From positions 1,736,001-1,800,000 of the forward strand of contig NC_016633.1 in the NCBI RefSeq assembly GCF_000236685.1: a stretch of 64,000 nt of DNA, given 5' to 3'. This DNA is from Sphaerochaeta pleomorpha str. Grapes (GTDB lineage Bacteria > Spirochaetota > Spirochaetia > Sphaerochaetales > Sphaerochaetaceae). Made by a program: the position numbers and the translations under genes. The notes beneath the pieces were generated by a model, which did not search any database, was not told where the DNA came from, and saw nothing but the letters and a program-made list of their open reading frames with translations. Positions 56,470 through 64,000 of the stretch are shown one piece after another (position 1 is the stretch's first letter; every line of letters starts with the position of its first letter).

Positions 56470-56860
56470 CTGCCTCCAGTGCTCTCAATACCTGTTCTAG
56501 GTCATCGCTTCGCACACCTCTGGGAATGGTGATGCTCCAGCCGCTACGATGTATGGCAATAGAAGCAGGATTGCTTCTCGTATTCTCTGCCGTTGAGGTT
56601 CCCCGTATTGGTTTCATCAGGGTCAGGCTAACAAAACCATTCTCATTCACTTCTTCGGATTCAAAGACTCCGCTATTATTCCTGCGTTGTTTAACCCATT
56701 TGCCAAGGGTCCACTGGTTCAATTCTATATTTTCGCAGAACGCACGAACTGACTGACCACTTTCATCATATGCTTTGAGATACGCTAAGCGTTGATCGTG
56801 GGTATATTGGTGATATTGGATTTTTCCCATCCCATTCCTCCTAGAAATGAGTATGGTCAA
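56456..56860 (-). CDS. tnpA: IS66 accessory protein TnpA (copy 2)
   Basis: Identical in predicted sequence to TnpA of copy 1, HTH in the first half, probable start at the internal ATG after AGGAGG. Confidence 0.88.
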   Translation of the reverse strand: MTILISRRNGMGKIQYHQYTHDQRLAYLKAYDESGQSVRAFCENIELNQWTLGKWVKQRRNNSGVFESEEVNENGFVSLTLMKPIRGTSTAENTRSNPASIAIHRSGWSITIPRGVRSDDLEQVLRALEAVDGV

Positions 56861-56903
56861 GACTCTCCAGCTCTGTCATCCATGGGTTTGGTTAGACATG
56901 TAC

Positions 56904-57027
56904 GAAAGGCTGTGGATTTTGTGGAAATCCTACCTGGTACCAGAAATGGCGAAATCACGCTCTGGATGCCCTATTTCATCGGTTTCTGTGGAAAATGTGG
57001 AAGTTGTACCTGGTACCGATTATAAAA
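56904..57027. repeat. Dispersed repeat family, copy 6, right part
   Basis: Resumes GAAAGGCTGTGGATTTTGTG, CCTACCTGGTACCAGAAATG, TGCCCTATTTCATCGGTTTC and ends ACCTGGTACCGATTATAAAA. The hairpin module is absent from this portion. Confidence 0.8.
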
Positions 57028-57269
57028 TCTTGGTATGCTAATGCAACTCCGAAAGGAACCGTAGGGTTGAGAATGACCATTATCTGTACTCAGTTCTTTT
57101 CTGAAGGAAGGACCATTACTTCCAGAGTCTTGGGAGCCGGCCATTGCTAGGCAGGGAATTGACAACGTCTACATACTGACATCGCTGCAGATGCAACGGG
57201 AAGGTAATATCTATTGCCAATGAGATTTTTTCAAGGCTGTCCCGAACTAAAGCATTCGGTTCTTCGCTC
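57028..57269. other. Spacer, nothing recognised
   Basis: About 240 bases between repeat pieces. Short frames such as MTIICTQFFSEGRTITSRV occur but match nothing I know. Confidence 0.35.
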
Positions 57270-57342
57270 TGAATGCCCTATTCCATCGGTTTTTGTGGAA
57301 AATGTGGAAGTCCTTCCCGGTACCGATAATACCGGGGCATCA
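57270..57342. repeat. Dispersed repeat family, copy 7 (short)
   Basis: Contains TGCCCTATTCCATCGGTTTT, GTGGAAAATGTGGAAGTCCT and CCCGGTACCGATAATACCGG. It ends within a few bases of the wecB stop codon, as repeat copy 4 does for the SecB-like gene. Confidence 0.8.
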
Positions 57343-57344
57343 TA

Positions 57345-58436
57345 TCAGCTTACTATAATGTCAGCTATTTTCTTACAAGCAAAACCATCCCCATAGGGAT
57401 TACTAGCTTTACTCATTGCTTCATAAGTTTCGTCGTTTTCTAGAAGCAACTTGAAATTATCATAAATGACCTGTTCGCTTGTTCCCACTAACTTCAAGGT
57501 GCCGGCTTTGATTCCTTCTGGCCGTTCTGTAGTATTTCGCATCACAAGAACAGGCTTGCCCAAGGAAGGAGCTTCTTCCTGAATCCCTCCACTATCAGTA
57601 ATGATGAGGTAAGATTGGGCAAGGAAGTTATGAAAATCCAGTACATCAAGTGGCTCGATGATCCGGATACGTTCACATCCTCCAAGCTCCTGTTTTGCTG
57701 CTTCTCTGACTATAGGGTTGAAATGAATTGGATAGATTGCTTTTACGTCAGGGTGCTCTTCAATGATTCTTCGAATCGCCCTGAACATGTTGTGCATCGG
57801 TTCGCCAAGATTCTCTCTGCGATGTGCAGTTATCATAATTAACCGGCTGTCAGAAGCCCAATCCAATTCAGGATGAGTATAACCAGAACGTACAGTAGTC
57901 TTCAGTGCATCAATGGCAGTATTACCTGTTATATAAATCGAATTTGGATCCTTACCTTCTTTTAAGAGATTCCCTTTTGAGAGTTCGGTTGGTGCAAAAT
58001 TATATCTGGCAATAATACTTACTGCTTGTCTGTTGAATTCTTCTGGGTAAGGTGAATAGATATCGTAAGTCCGTAGACCTGCTTCAACATGTCCTACCGG
58101 CACCTGCAAGTAATAACAGGCTAAAGCTGTTATAAACGTCGTAGAGGTATCACCATGAACCAAGACGATATCAGGGATGACCTCTTCCAGGACTGCCTTG
58201 ATCTTGTTGAGTATATTGGCTGTTATATCAAATAAGGATTGTTTAGGAAGCATTATGGACAGGTCATAATCAGGTACTACAGAAAAAGCTTTCAGTACCT
58301 GATCCAACATTTCACGGTGTTGACCAGTAACACATACCACAGTCTTGATACATTTTCTGGTCTTCAGTTCATTGACTAGTGGGCACATCTTAATGGCCTC
58401 AGGACGAGTTCCAAATACGAGCATTACTGTTTTCAT
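57345..58436 (-). CDS. wecB: UDP-N-acetylglucosamine 2-epimerase
   Basis: A 363-residue non-hydrolysing epimerase converting UDP-GlcNAc to UDP-ManNAc in the cytosol. Visible motifs: VFGTRPEAIKMCPLV, VTGQHREMLDQVL, VHGDTSTTFI, VGHVEAGLRT, ITAHRRENLG, and ITDSGGIQEEAPSLGKPVLV. ATG at 58436 is preferred over an upstream in-frame start that lies within wecC, because the family starts at MKTVMLVFGTRPE. It directly follows wecC; together they make UDP-ManNAcA for a surface polysaccharide. Confidence 0.95.
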   Translation of the reverse strand: MKTVMLVFGTRPEAIKMCPLVNELKTRKCIKTVVCVTGQHREMLDQVLKAFSVVPDYDLSIMLPKQSLFDITANILNKIKAVLEEVIPDIVLVHGDTSTTFITALACYYLQVPVGHVEAGLRTYDIYSPYPEEFNRQAVSIIARYNFAPTELSKGNLLKEGKDPNSIYITGNTAIDALKTTVRSGYTHPELDWASDSRLIMITAHRRENLGEPMHNMFRAIRRIIEEHPDVKAIYPIHFNPIVREAAKQELGGCERIRIIEPLDVLDFHNFLAQSYLIITDSGGIQEEAPSLGKPVLVMRNTTERPEGIKAGTLKLVGTSEQVIYDNFKLLLENDETYEAMSKASNPYGDGFACKKIADIIVS

Positions 58437-58437
58437 T

Positions 58438-59673
58438 CTATAACCTATATGTGCTTTCGAATTCACAGACATTTCGTGTATCCAAAATGATTTTATTCTT
58501 TATCTTTTCCATATTCTCTCGTAATTCGCTATGTCCGACCATAATGACAATAATATCTATCTCTGAAAGGAAAGTATCGAAATCATGATATTGACCTGCC
58601 ACAAGGTCTTTATGAACCCATGGGTCATACACCTTAATTTCTGAAGCAAGATGCCGTTGCATACATTCCAACATTTGCAAAGTTGGACTTTCTCGAACAT
58701 CGTCGACATTTTCTTTATAGGTAAGACCATACAGACCAACACGAGACACACTATTAATGGTATGTTTTTTCATGATATCATGAATCCGATCAAGTACAAA
58801 TTCAGGCATAGAGTCATTAATTTTCCGTGCTTGCCATATCAGGTTGGCTAGGTCAGGATAATCACCTACCAAGAACCAAGGATCAACAGATATGCAATGG
58901 CCTCCTACTCCAGGGCCCGGAGAAAGGATGTTAACGCGAGGATGCTTGTTTGCAATACGTATAATTTCATAGACATCCATACTATCCCGACGGCAAATCT
59001 TAGCAAGTTCATTAGCGTATGCAATATTGATGTCCCTGAACGTATTCTCAACGACCTTAGTCATTTCAGCGGTGCGAATAGTAGTTGTGATAATCTCGTT
59101 CTTACAAAAAGATGTATACAAATCCTTTATTCTTTTAGCAATTTTAGGGTTATCAGCACCAATTGTACGGGAATTGTGCTCAAGTTCATACACCATATTT
59201 CCTGGAATGATTCGTTCAGGTGCATGAACAAGGTGAATATCCTCCCCTATAACGAATCCGTTAGCTTCAACAATTGGACGGACATACTTATCGATGGTCC
59301 CTGGAGAAATAGTGGATTCAATAACAACAATAGCATCCTTGGGGCATACTTCCATTACGTTCTTAATAGCAGCTACAACATAAGAGGCATCAACCATTTT
59401 GCTATTCTTATCATACGGAGTAGGAACAGCAATGATGTAAGTATCAGTAGTAATATATTCTGTTGTAAATTTAATTCCTTTGGCAACTGCCTCATCAAAC
59501 AATTTATCTAGGTTGTTTTCCTTAAATGTTAAATGACCTGCATTCAGTTCATCAACAAGTTTTTTATTGTAGTCTGTTCCTGTGACTTCAATATCATGGG
59601 AAGCAAACATGAGGGCTGTAGGTAAGCCAATATATCCAAGGCCAATTACATTAATCATATTATATTTTTTCAT
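58438..59673 (-). CDS. wecC: UDP-N-acetyl-D-mannosamine dehydrogenase
   Basis: A 411-residue NAD-dependent nucleotide-sugar dehydrogenase oxidising UDP-ManNAc to UDP-ManNAcA. The N-terminal Rossmann motif is VIGLGYIGLPTA, the middle helix has EMTKVVENTFRDINIAYANE, and the catalytic Cys260 lies in GVGGHCISVDPWFL. The C-terminal domain has LTYKENVDDVRESP. It ends one base before the wecB start. A decayed copy of its N terminus lies directly upstream. Confidence 0.95.
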   Translation of the reverse strand: MKKYNMINVIGLGYIGLPTALMFASHDIEVTGTDYNKKLVDELNAGHLTFKENNLDKLFDEAVAKGIKFTTEYITTDTYIIAVPTPYDKNSKMVDASYVVAAIKNVMEVCPKDAIVVIESTISPGTIDKYVRPIVEANGFVIGEDIHLVHAPERIIPGNMVYELEHNSRTIGADNPKIAKRIKDLYTSFCKNEIITTTIRTAEMTKVVENTFRDINIAYANELAKICRRDSMDVYEIIRIANKHPRVNILSPGPGVGGHCISVDPWFLVGDYPDLANLIWQARKINDSMPEFVLDRIHDIMKKHTINSVSRVGLYGLTYKENVDDVRESPTLQMLECMQRHLASEIKVYDPWVHKDLVAGQYHDFDTFLSEIDIIVIMVGHSELRENMEKIKNKIILDTRNVCEFESTYRL

Positions 59674-59881
59674 TAATATTAATCCTTATAGGTACAATTT
59701 CCTTGCCCAACTTATAATTATGGGGTATTTGCATTTTTGATAGGGTCTTCTACTGGCTTTCATAATCTTCAAGAACAAGTGTCCATTTTCTTGCCAAATA
59801 TATTATCGAGTAGAAGCAAGAGCATGATACAGATTACTGATATTTGGTGAATAATTTAAAGATGGAGTCTGAGAAATCCTA

Positions 59882-60041
59882 GAATAACTCGTCTAGATTA
59901 TTTTCCTTAAAAGTAATCTTTCCCACATTTTATGTTGCGAAAAGATCCTTTTTTAGTCAGTACCGACAACTTAAACTTCGAGTGCCGCTTCATGAATGCG
60001 GAAGGAAGACAATTCTAGCCAATTCCTATGACATTAATCAT
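59882..60041 (-). pseudogene. Decayed N-terminal fragment of a second wecC
   Basis: Starting at 60041 the minus strand reads MINVIGIG, a stop, then LPSAFMK and VLTKK. Nearer 59890, in another frame, it reads KITFKENNLDELF and a stop. These align in order with MINVIGLGYIGLPTALMF, TDYNKK and HLTFKENNLDKLF of the intact wecC. The copy has stops and frame changes. It is a remnant of an ancient tandem copy or an exchanged gene. Confidence 0.8.
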
Positions 60042-60058
60042 TTGTTTTTATCTCCTTT

Positions 60059-61369
60059 TCATATATTATCTTTTACATTGCTGATGTTTCCTTTTGCATA
60101 ATGAAAAACAATCAAAGTAAGGAAAATGTAACAACACGTTCTTGTAATGCAAAGTAGCATAAGGAATACTATAATGTCGCCCTGAAAAGCCCAAGTAACA
60201 ATACCACTTCCAAATGAAGCAATTGCTAACATCATATTAAAAATAAGTTCTGTTTTTTGTTTATTACATACCACCAAACCCTGGGAAAGGGCAGTAGCTA
60301 CTAGACGGAAAGAAAACATAGGTGCAAGAATTCTTATATATTCACCAGATATACCCCATCCTTTTCCAAAAAGGATTTCACAAATAGAAGGGGCAAGGAA
60401 AAACATACCAAAAAACATCGCTATTGAGATGGGAACCAAGAACATTACCGATTGTTTATAAGCATTAATGTATTTCCCAGTAACATTATATTCACTGGAT
60501 GCCCGCTCAACAAACACTTTAGCAACATTGCCAGCAACAAGTAAAATGGGTATTCCCAATACACGATCAGATACTGAATAGTAACCTAACACCTCTGTAC
60601 TAAAGAGTTGCTCCAAAATTATAGGAACAATTGAAAACGAAAAACTATTGACAAACAAGGCAGGGGTTGAAAGGAACGGCTGGCGCTTATGTCTTTTTGC
60701 AATTTCAAACATCTCTATTATTGTAATGGATTTCAGCTCATCCTTATGATTCATCAGCGATTTTGACTGCAGGATGAGGCCTGTAAACAAACTAACACCA
60801 TACGGCACGAACATCACAAGAATGCTTAATTCTTTAAACCCAGCCAGTTTCACCAACAAAAGCCCTAGAAGCAACACGCCGCAATTCTGAATAAATGTGC
60901 GTAGAATATACATACTAGAAATCAATTTATATTCCTTGCATCGAGTATTATATGAATTACAAATGTTATTCAGGCCATACCCCACAAGAATCAAAAAAAC
61001 AAAAGGTGTTACATACAAATATTCAAAATACTTGGGATTTGACAAAGCAATATAGAAAACATAAAAAACTGTAATCACGACACCAAGTGAAATAACTAAC
61101 ACTGTTGATAACTTTATAAGAGCAAATACTTGCCTTTCTTCCTTTTCTGTAACAATAACAATGTCATAGCGCAGAGACATCACACCAATAAACATCATGG
61201 GAATGGCCAACAGAAAAGTAAAAATTCCAATGTCATTTGCGGAGAAAATTCTCGTCTGTAAAATCTGCTGCAACGCAATAATAAAAGCGCCAATCAATGA
61301 ACCGCTAGTTAAAATTGCCAAAGCTTGGAAATATTTGGATGACTGTAGTTTAGCTTTTATTTTTCTCAT
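60059..61369 (-). CDS. Polysaccharide flippase, Wzx-like
   Basis: A 436-residue integral membrane protein with about 12 hydrophobic helices, in the MATE/polysaccharide-transport superfamily. The start ALAILTSGSLIGAFIIALQQ, then LQTRIFSANDIGIFTFLLA and SLRYDIVIVTEKE is typical of O-antigen/capsule flippases. It should move lipid-linked repeat units across the inner membrane. Low GC compared with the sugar operons is usual for such loci. No clear ribosome site was defined. Substrate unknown; ManNAcA-containing units fit the neighbours. Confidence 0.85.
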   Translation of the reverse strand: MRKIKAKLQSSKYFQALAILTSGSLIGAFIIALQQILQTRIFSANDIGIFTFLLAIPMMFIGVMSLRYDIVIVTEKEERQVFALIKLSTVLVISLGVVITVFYVFYIALSNPKYFEYLYVTPFVFLILVGYGLNNICNSYNTRCKEYKLISSMYILRTFIQNCGVLLLGLLLVKLAGFKELSILVMFVPYGVSLFTGLILQSKSLMNHKDELKSITIIEMFEIAKRHKRQPFLSTPALFVNSFSFSIVPIILEQLFSTEVLGYYSVSDRVLGIPILLVAGNVAKVFVERASSEYNVTGKYINAYKQSVMFLVPISIAMFFGMFFLAPSICEILFGKGWGISGEYIRILAPMFSFRLVATALSQGLVVCNKQKTELIFNMMLAIASFGSGIVTWAFQGDIIVFLMLLCITRTCCYIFLTLIVFHYAKGNISNVKDNI

Positions 61370-61419
61370 TTCTATATCAATTTCTTTCTCCGTTTCAAAC
61401 TTTCATTTTTTTCAATTTG

Positions 61420-61995
61420 TCAAGAAAGCACTTTTGGGATATCTTTAATTTTCACTGCTGGAACACCAGCGACAACACAATGGCCTTCAGGAAAACTTTT
61501 CGTAACAATAGCGCCTGCCGCAACAACCGTATGCTCACCTAAAACAACTCCCGGCAAGACGACTGCATTCATACCGATCCAGCAGTTATCTAAGATAATA
61601 ATATCTTTTCCAGTAATATGCTTTGAAGGATCATTAATATCATGATTAGTTGTTATAATCCCAACATTCGGCGCAACAAAGCAATTTTTCCCGATTGTAA
61701 TTTTACCATCACGTGCCTGCCAATAGCACCCAGGCGTTTGAAATATATGAATACTATCAATATCAAAAGTAATATTCTGATATCCGGTAACTATTGATTT
61801 AGGGTTTACCGGCCATGGCACTTTATAGTTTTCCACAATGCTTCTTGCACTCAAACTTTTCCAAGCCCACACCCACCCCATTGCCTTGTAATCAAAATAC
61901 TTCCCATGCAAATACTTTTTATCATAGAAGAAAGAAAAAAAAAGCGCAATAATGCACGAACTAAGGGTAAAGACGCCAACTTTTTCACAGTTCAA
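61420..61995 (-). CDS. Left-handed beta-helix acetyltransferase (surface sugar O-acetylation)
   Basis: A 191-residue hexapeptide-repeat transferase. The repeats are visible from about residue 105 (GKITIGKNCFVAPNVGIITT, NHDINDP with catalytic His, CWIGMNAVVLPGVVLGEHTVV, AAGAIVTKSFPEG). Acetyl-CoA is the expected donor. The start is uncertain: TTG at 61995 has AAGGAG only two bases away, whereas a GTG seven bases further has ideal spacing but is in another frame, rejoining only if the A/T run at 61935-61943 changed length. A hydrophobic N-terminal stretch precedes the conserved FDYKAMGWVWAWKS. Confidence 0.8.
   Translation of the reverse strand: MNCEKVGVFTLSSCIIALFFSFFYDKKYLHGKYFDYKAMGWVWAWKSLSARSIVENYKVPWPVNPKSIVTGYQNITFDIDSIHIFQTPGCYWQARDGKITIGKNCFVAPNVGIITTNHDINDPSKHITGKDIIILDNCWIGMNAVVLPGVVLGEHTVVAAGAIVTKSFPEGHCVVAGVPAVKIKDIPKVLS
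61935..61943. repeat. Nine-base homopolymer tract in the acetyltransferase gene
   Basis: Nine As on the plus strand (nine Ts in the coding strand), near codon 20. Loss of one base would join the well-spaced GTG start to the conserved frame. Confidence 0.85.
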
Positions 61996-62221
61996 ACTCC
62001 TTTCATTTCAATATCACTAATAGCTTGTAAACACTAATTCTTCAATTCGATTACCAGATAGAGCGTTTTCAGTTTTATCCTTGCCTGCTCGGTAGAGAAT
62101 TGCTAGTAGACACCTTTTTGTCTGGCATTTTTGCTCGCAGACCATGCCAGGACTTCCTTTCTGAGGTCTTCAAGGTCACTAGCTGTCATGATAGTTTTCG
62201 CCACTAGGAGGGCAAAACATC

Positions 62222-62710
62222 ATGAGATATTCAACAGGATTCCAGGCTTCGGTAGTCCGGAAAGTACTGCAGCGTGGAGACAAAAGCGTCTATCAGGTTT
62301 CAAAGGAAACGGGTATCAGTTCTACTACCATTCACAGCTGGATGCTACGGCACAAAGCTGGTAAGCTTGACCTGGACACAGCGGGAGAGCCGACGGTTTC
62401 CCAGCGGAGTCCCGGAGAGAAGCTTGCACTTCTGCTTGAAAGCAAAACCCTCGGAGAAGAAGATCTGGGGGAATGGCTGAGACGGCAAGGTCTGCACTCC
62501 GAGCACCTCCCCTTGTGGGAACAGGAGTTGACCGGTATGGCAAATGACAAGCAGGGAGAAATACGCAACGAGAACTCGGCACTGAGGAAAGAGAACAAGC
62601 GTCTGGAAAAGGAGCTTGCCCGGAAGGAGAAAGCCCTGGCCGAGGTCGCGGTGTTGCTCACATTAAAAAAAAATCATCCGAACCTGTTCGGTCAGGACGA
62701 GGACAACTGA
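62222..62710 (+). CDS. IS3-family transposase OrfA
   Basis: A 162-residue protein with an HTH (GDKSVYQVSKETGISSTTIH, SWMLRHKAG) and a leucine-zipper-like coiled coil (RNENSALRKENKRLEKELAR), both normal for IS3 OrfA. GAGG precedes the ATG. The A9 tract at 62665-62673 near its end allows -1 slippage into OrfB. The left terminal repeat of the element is somewhere in 62100-62200 but was not defined. Confidence 0.85.
   Translation: MRYSTGFQASVVRKVLQRGDKSVYQVSKETGISSTTIHSWMLRHKAGKLDLDTAGEPTVSQRSPGEKLALLLESKTLGEEDLGEWLRRQGLHSEHLPLWEQELTGMANDKQGEIRNENSALRKENKRLEKELARKEKALAEVAVLLTLKKNHPNLFGQDEDN
62665..62673 (+). promoter_or_regulatory. Slippery A9 site for programmed -1 frameshift
   Basis: OrfA reads TTA AAA AAA AAT; after -1 slippage the frame ATT AAA AAA AAA TCA stays open through to OrfB. 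This is the usual way IS3 elements make the OrfAB transposase. Confidence 0.75.
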
Positions 62711-62745
62711 TATCGGAGCAAGAGAAAGCCGAGATCCTTGCCTTT

Positions 62746-63372
62746 GTGGATGAGGCAATGCTTCTCGGAGTTTCCCAGAGAAAGACCTGCGAATTTCTTG
62801 GAATTGCCGCCAGAACCATCCAGAACTGGCGGCATGAAGGTCTCTGCGACAAGAGGAAAGGGAGCAGCCGGAGGGTTGCCCACAGCCTCACCCAGAATGA
62901 GCAGGATGCCTTCTTTTCATTGGCTACCAGCCCCCGGTTCCGGGACAATACGCCCGAGCAGATAGTTGCAACGCTTGCCCAGGAAGGAACTTATATTGCA
63001 AGCGTATCCTCGTTGTACAGGATCCTGCGCAAGCGCGATGCACTCCGTCACCGGCAGGAGTCAAGGAAACCAGCAAAGGCCCAGGTCATGGAAAGGCTTT
63101 CTGTCACCGGTCCCAACCAAATTTGGGCCTGGGATATCACCTGGCTGAAAACCGAGGTGCGTGGTATCTTTCTCTATGCCTATACGATCATCGATGTCTA
63201 TGACCGTAGCATCATAGGCTGGACCATAGAGGACCATGAGTCAGACATCCTTTCCCAGAGGCTCTTTTCACGGGTAACCCGTGACCTGAGGGTGGTACCA
63301 GCTGTGATACACGGCGATTTCAACGATAAATTAGTTTTGCCGAGACCTGTCAGTAATCTTTCCGTTGCCTAG
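62746..63372 (+). pseudogene. IS3-family transposase OrfB, truncated
   Basis: An integrase-core protein: the HTH_21-like AEEGTYIASVSSLYRILRKR region (VATLAQEGTYIASVSSLYRI) is followed by the first catalytic Asp in NQIWAWDITWLKT. The second is reached in VIHGD, where the frame leaves the family (normally H(S/G)DNG) at about 63316. The D-E half is missing. The frame is open back to the A9 site, so the GTG at 62746 is only nominal. The cut coincides with the start of the recombinase-associated sequence. Confidence 0.85.
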
Positions 63373-63406
63373 AATTACCAACAAAGATTCGGCAAAATCA
63401 TTTATC
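63325..63406. repeat. Inverted repeat next to the tyrosine recombinase
   Basis: GATAAATTAGTTTTGCCGA (63325-63343) and TCGGCAAAATCATTTATC (63389-63406) form an 18-bp imperfect inverted repeat with a 45-base loop. It begins about 10 bases after the transposase disruption and ends at the recombinase stop codon. It may be the end or crossover site of a recombinase-borne element. Confidence 0.65.
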
Positions 63407-64000
63407 TATAATCCCATTAGCCGCTTGAGAATTTGGGGGTCTTCCCAGTCCTTACTTGTTCCTACCACGTTAGGATTCGCTTTCTCCACTGCCGCGGTGA
63501 TCATGGCAAGATTGGCTGTGGCATAATGCGATATGCTGGAAGAATCAGCATGACCGAGGAATTTGGCCACATTCTCCAACGGCATCCCGTTCAGGTACAG
63601 GTGCATGGCACGGGTCGACCTCATCAGATGAGGGTGTATGCCAGAAAGAACCTCGATGCAAGTTTTGCTTGCCTCTTCCCCATGCTTCTTGAGCAATACG
63701 GCAATGGCATCTGTAGACAACTTCGAAGGCCCATTTCGCTTCCTAGCATAAAACAACGGCCTCTTGGGATCCTTGTAGGATGAAACATGTGGATGTAGGC
63801 ATTGAGATGGGCTACCGTCTTCTCCATCAACGGTATCAGCCTGGTCTTGTTCCCCTTTCCCGTAAGCACTACATAGCATGGAGAGGCTTCCAGATGGAGA
63901 GATCCAAACTGCACATCAACCAACTCCTGTACCCGGCATCCGGTATCATACATGAAGATCATAATCATACAATCTCTTCTTCCCAGCCTTGTATTGGGGT
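63406..64000 (-). pseudogene. Tyrosine recombinase, frameshifted and cut by the window edge
   Basis: The catalytic set is present but split over two frames. YDTGCRVQELVDV (Arg) and LTGKGNKTRLIPL (Lys) are in the frame from the window end to 63786. SYKDPKRPLFYARKRNG, HPHLMRSTRAMHLYLNGMPL (His, Arg), AKFLGHADSSSISHYA (His, Tyr nucleophile) are in the other, stopping at 63406. A one-base indel near CATGTTTCATCC (63778-63788) would rejoin them. The type resembles recombinases often found in neighbouring pairs or trios on mobile elements. The N terminus is outside the window. Confidence 0.8.

Larger units (their letters stand above)
54306..56903. mobile_element. IS66-family insertion sequence, copy 2
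   Basis: Also 2598 bp with the same ends as copy 1 and the same three predicted proteins. Flanking 8-bp duplication is GAAAGGCT (54298-54305 and 56904-56911). Different target duplications show two separate insertions, both within the dispersed repeat. Confidence 0.93.

Noticed and set aside
63325-63406. Integron attC site
   Set aside because: The recombinase is not recognisably IntI-like and no cassette array follows; only a general inverted repeat can be claimed.

Overview
The window looks like a chromosomal stretch of a free-living, sugar-fermenting spirochaete close to Sphaerochaeta. This is inferred from several signs: binding-protein signal peptides ending in an AAG(Q/T)xE-type motif, many MalEFG-type sugar transporters, YesM/YesN-type regulation, giant DUF5107-TPR proteins and moderate GC. 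No rRNA gene is present to confirm it, and I saw no tRNA gene.

1-40 kb is mostly carbohydrate metabolism. A plus-strand operon (25-6039) encodes a phosphomannose-isomerase-like protein, a ROK kinase, an RpiR regulator, an arabinose/fucose-isomerase-like protein and a mutarotase. A minus-strand alpha-xyloside operon (13007-7591) encodes a binding protein, two permeases and a YicI alpha-xylosidase. It is divided from a divergent LacI repressor by a perfect 22-bp operator that overlaps its promoter. A third sugar locus (24.9-40.1 kb) has two DUF5107-TPR giants around a small LacI-like regulator, then a YesM/YesN two-component pair, a binding protein, two permeases and a YesL-like protein. Between these lie Fic, XRE and DUF6880 genes and a small defence-like island (19.5-24.6 kb). 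The island holds a frameshifted toxin-like gene with a small partner, an unknown 465-aa protein, DUF2188, and an RloA/RloB pair with a structured terminator-bearing element upstream.

40-57 kb is an accessory region. After comM, a frameshifted dprA and a RAYT transposase come short cargo modules: a DUF4143 ATPase, an AbiEi/AbiEii toxin-antitoxin pair, a phage-like fragment, and a tight AT-rich operon of HEPN protein, unknown 105-aa protein and SecB-like chaperone. Nearly every module is bounded by pieces of one dispersed repeat family carrying the hairpin CCCCGGTAC-CC-GTACCGGGG. Two IS66-family copies with identical predicted proteins, each with 8-bp target duplications, have landed inside that repeat.

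57-64 kb is a surface-polysaccharide locus (wecB, wecC, a decayed second wecC, a Wzx-like flippase and an acetyltransferase with a 9-base homopolymer). It ends in an IS3-family element cut by a frameshifted tyrosine recombinase that runs off the window.

The most promising under-described items are the HEPN/105-aa/SecB-like operon and the repeat-punctuated cargo array. Several genes (dprA, the recombinase, the toxin-like gene, the DUF4143 remnant) differ from intact forms by single-base indels, so read-level checking is needed to separate decay from sequencing error.
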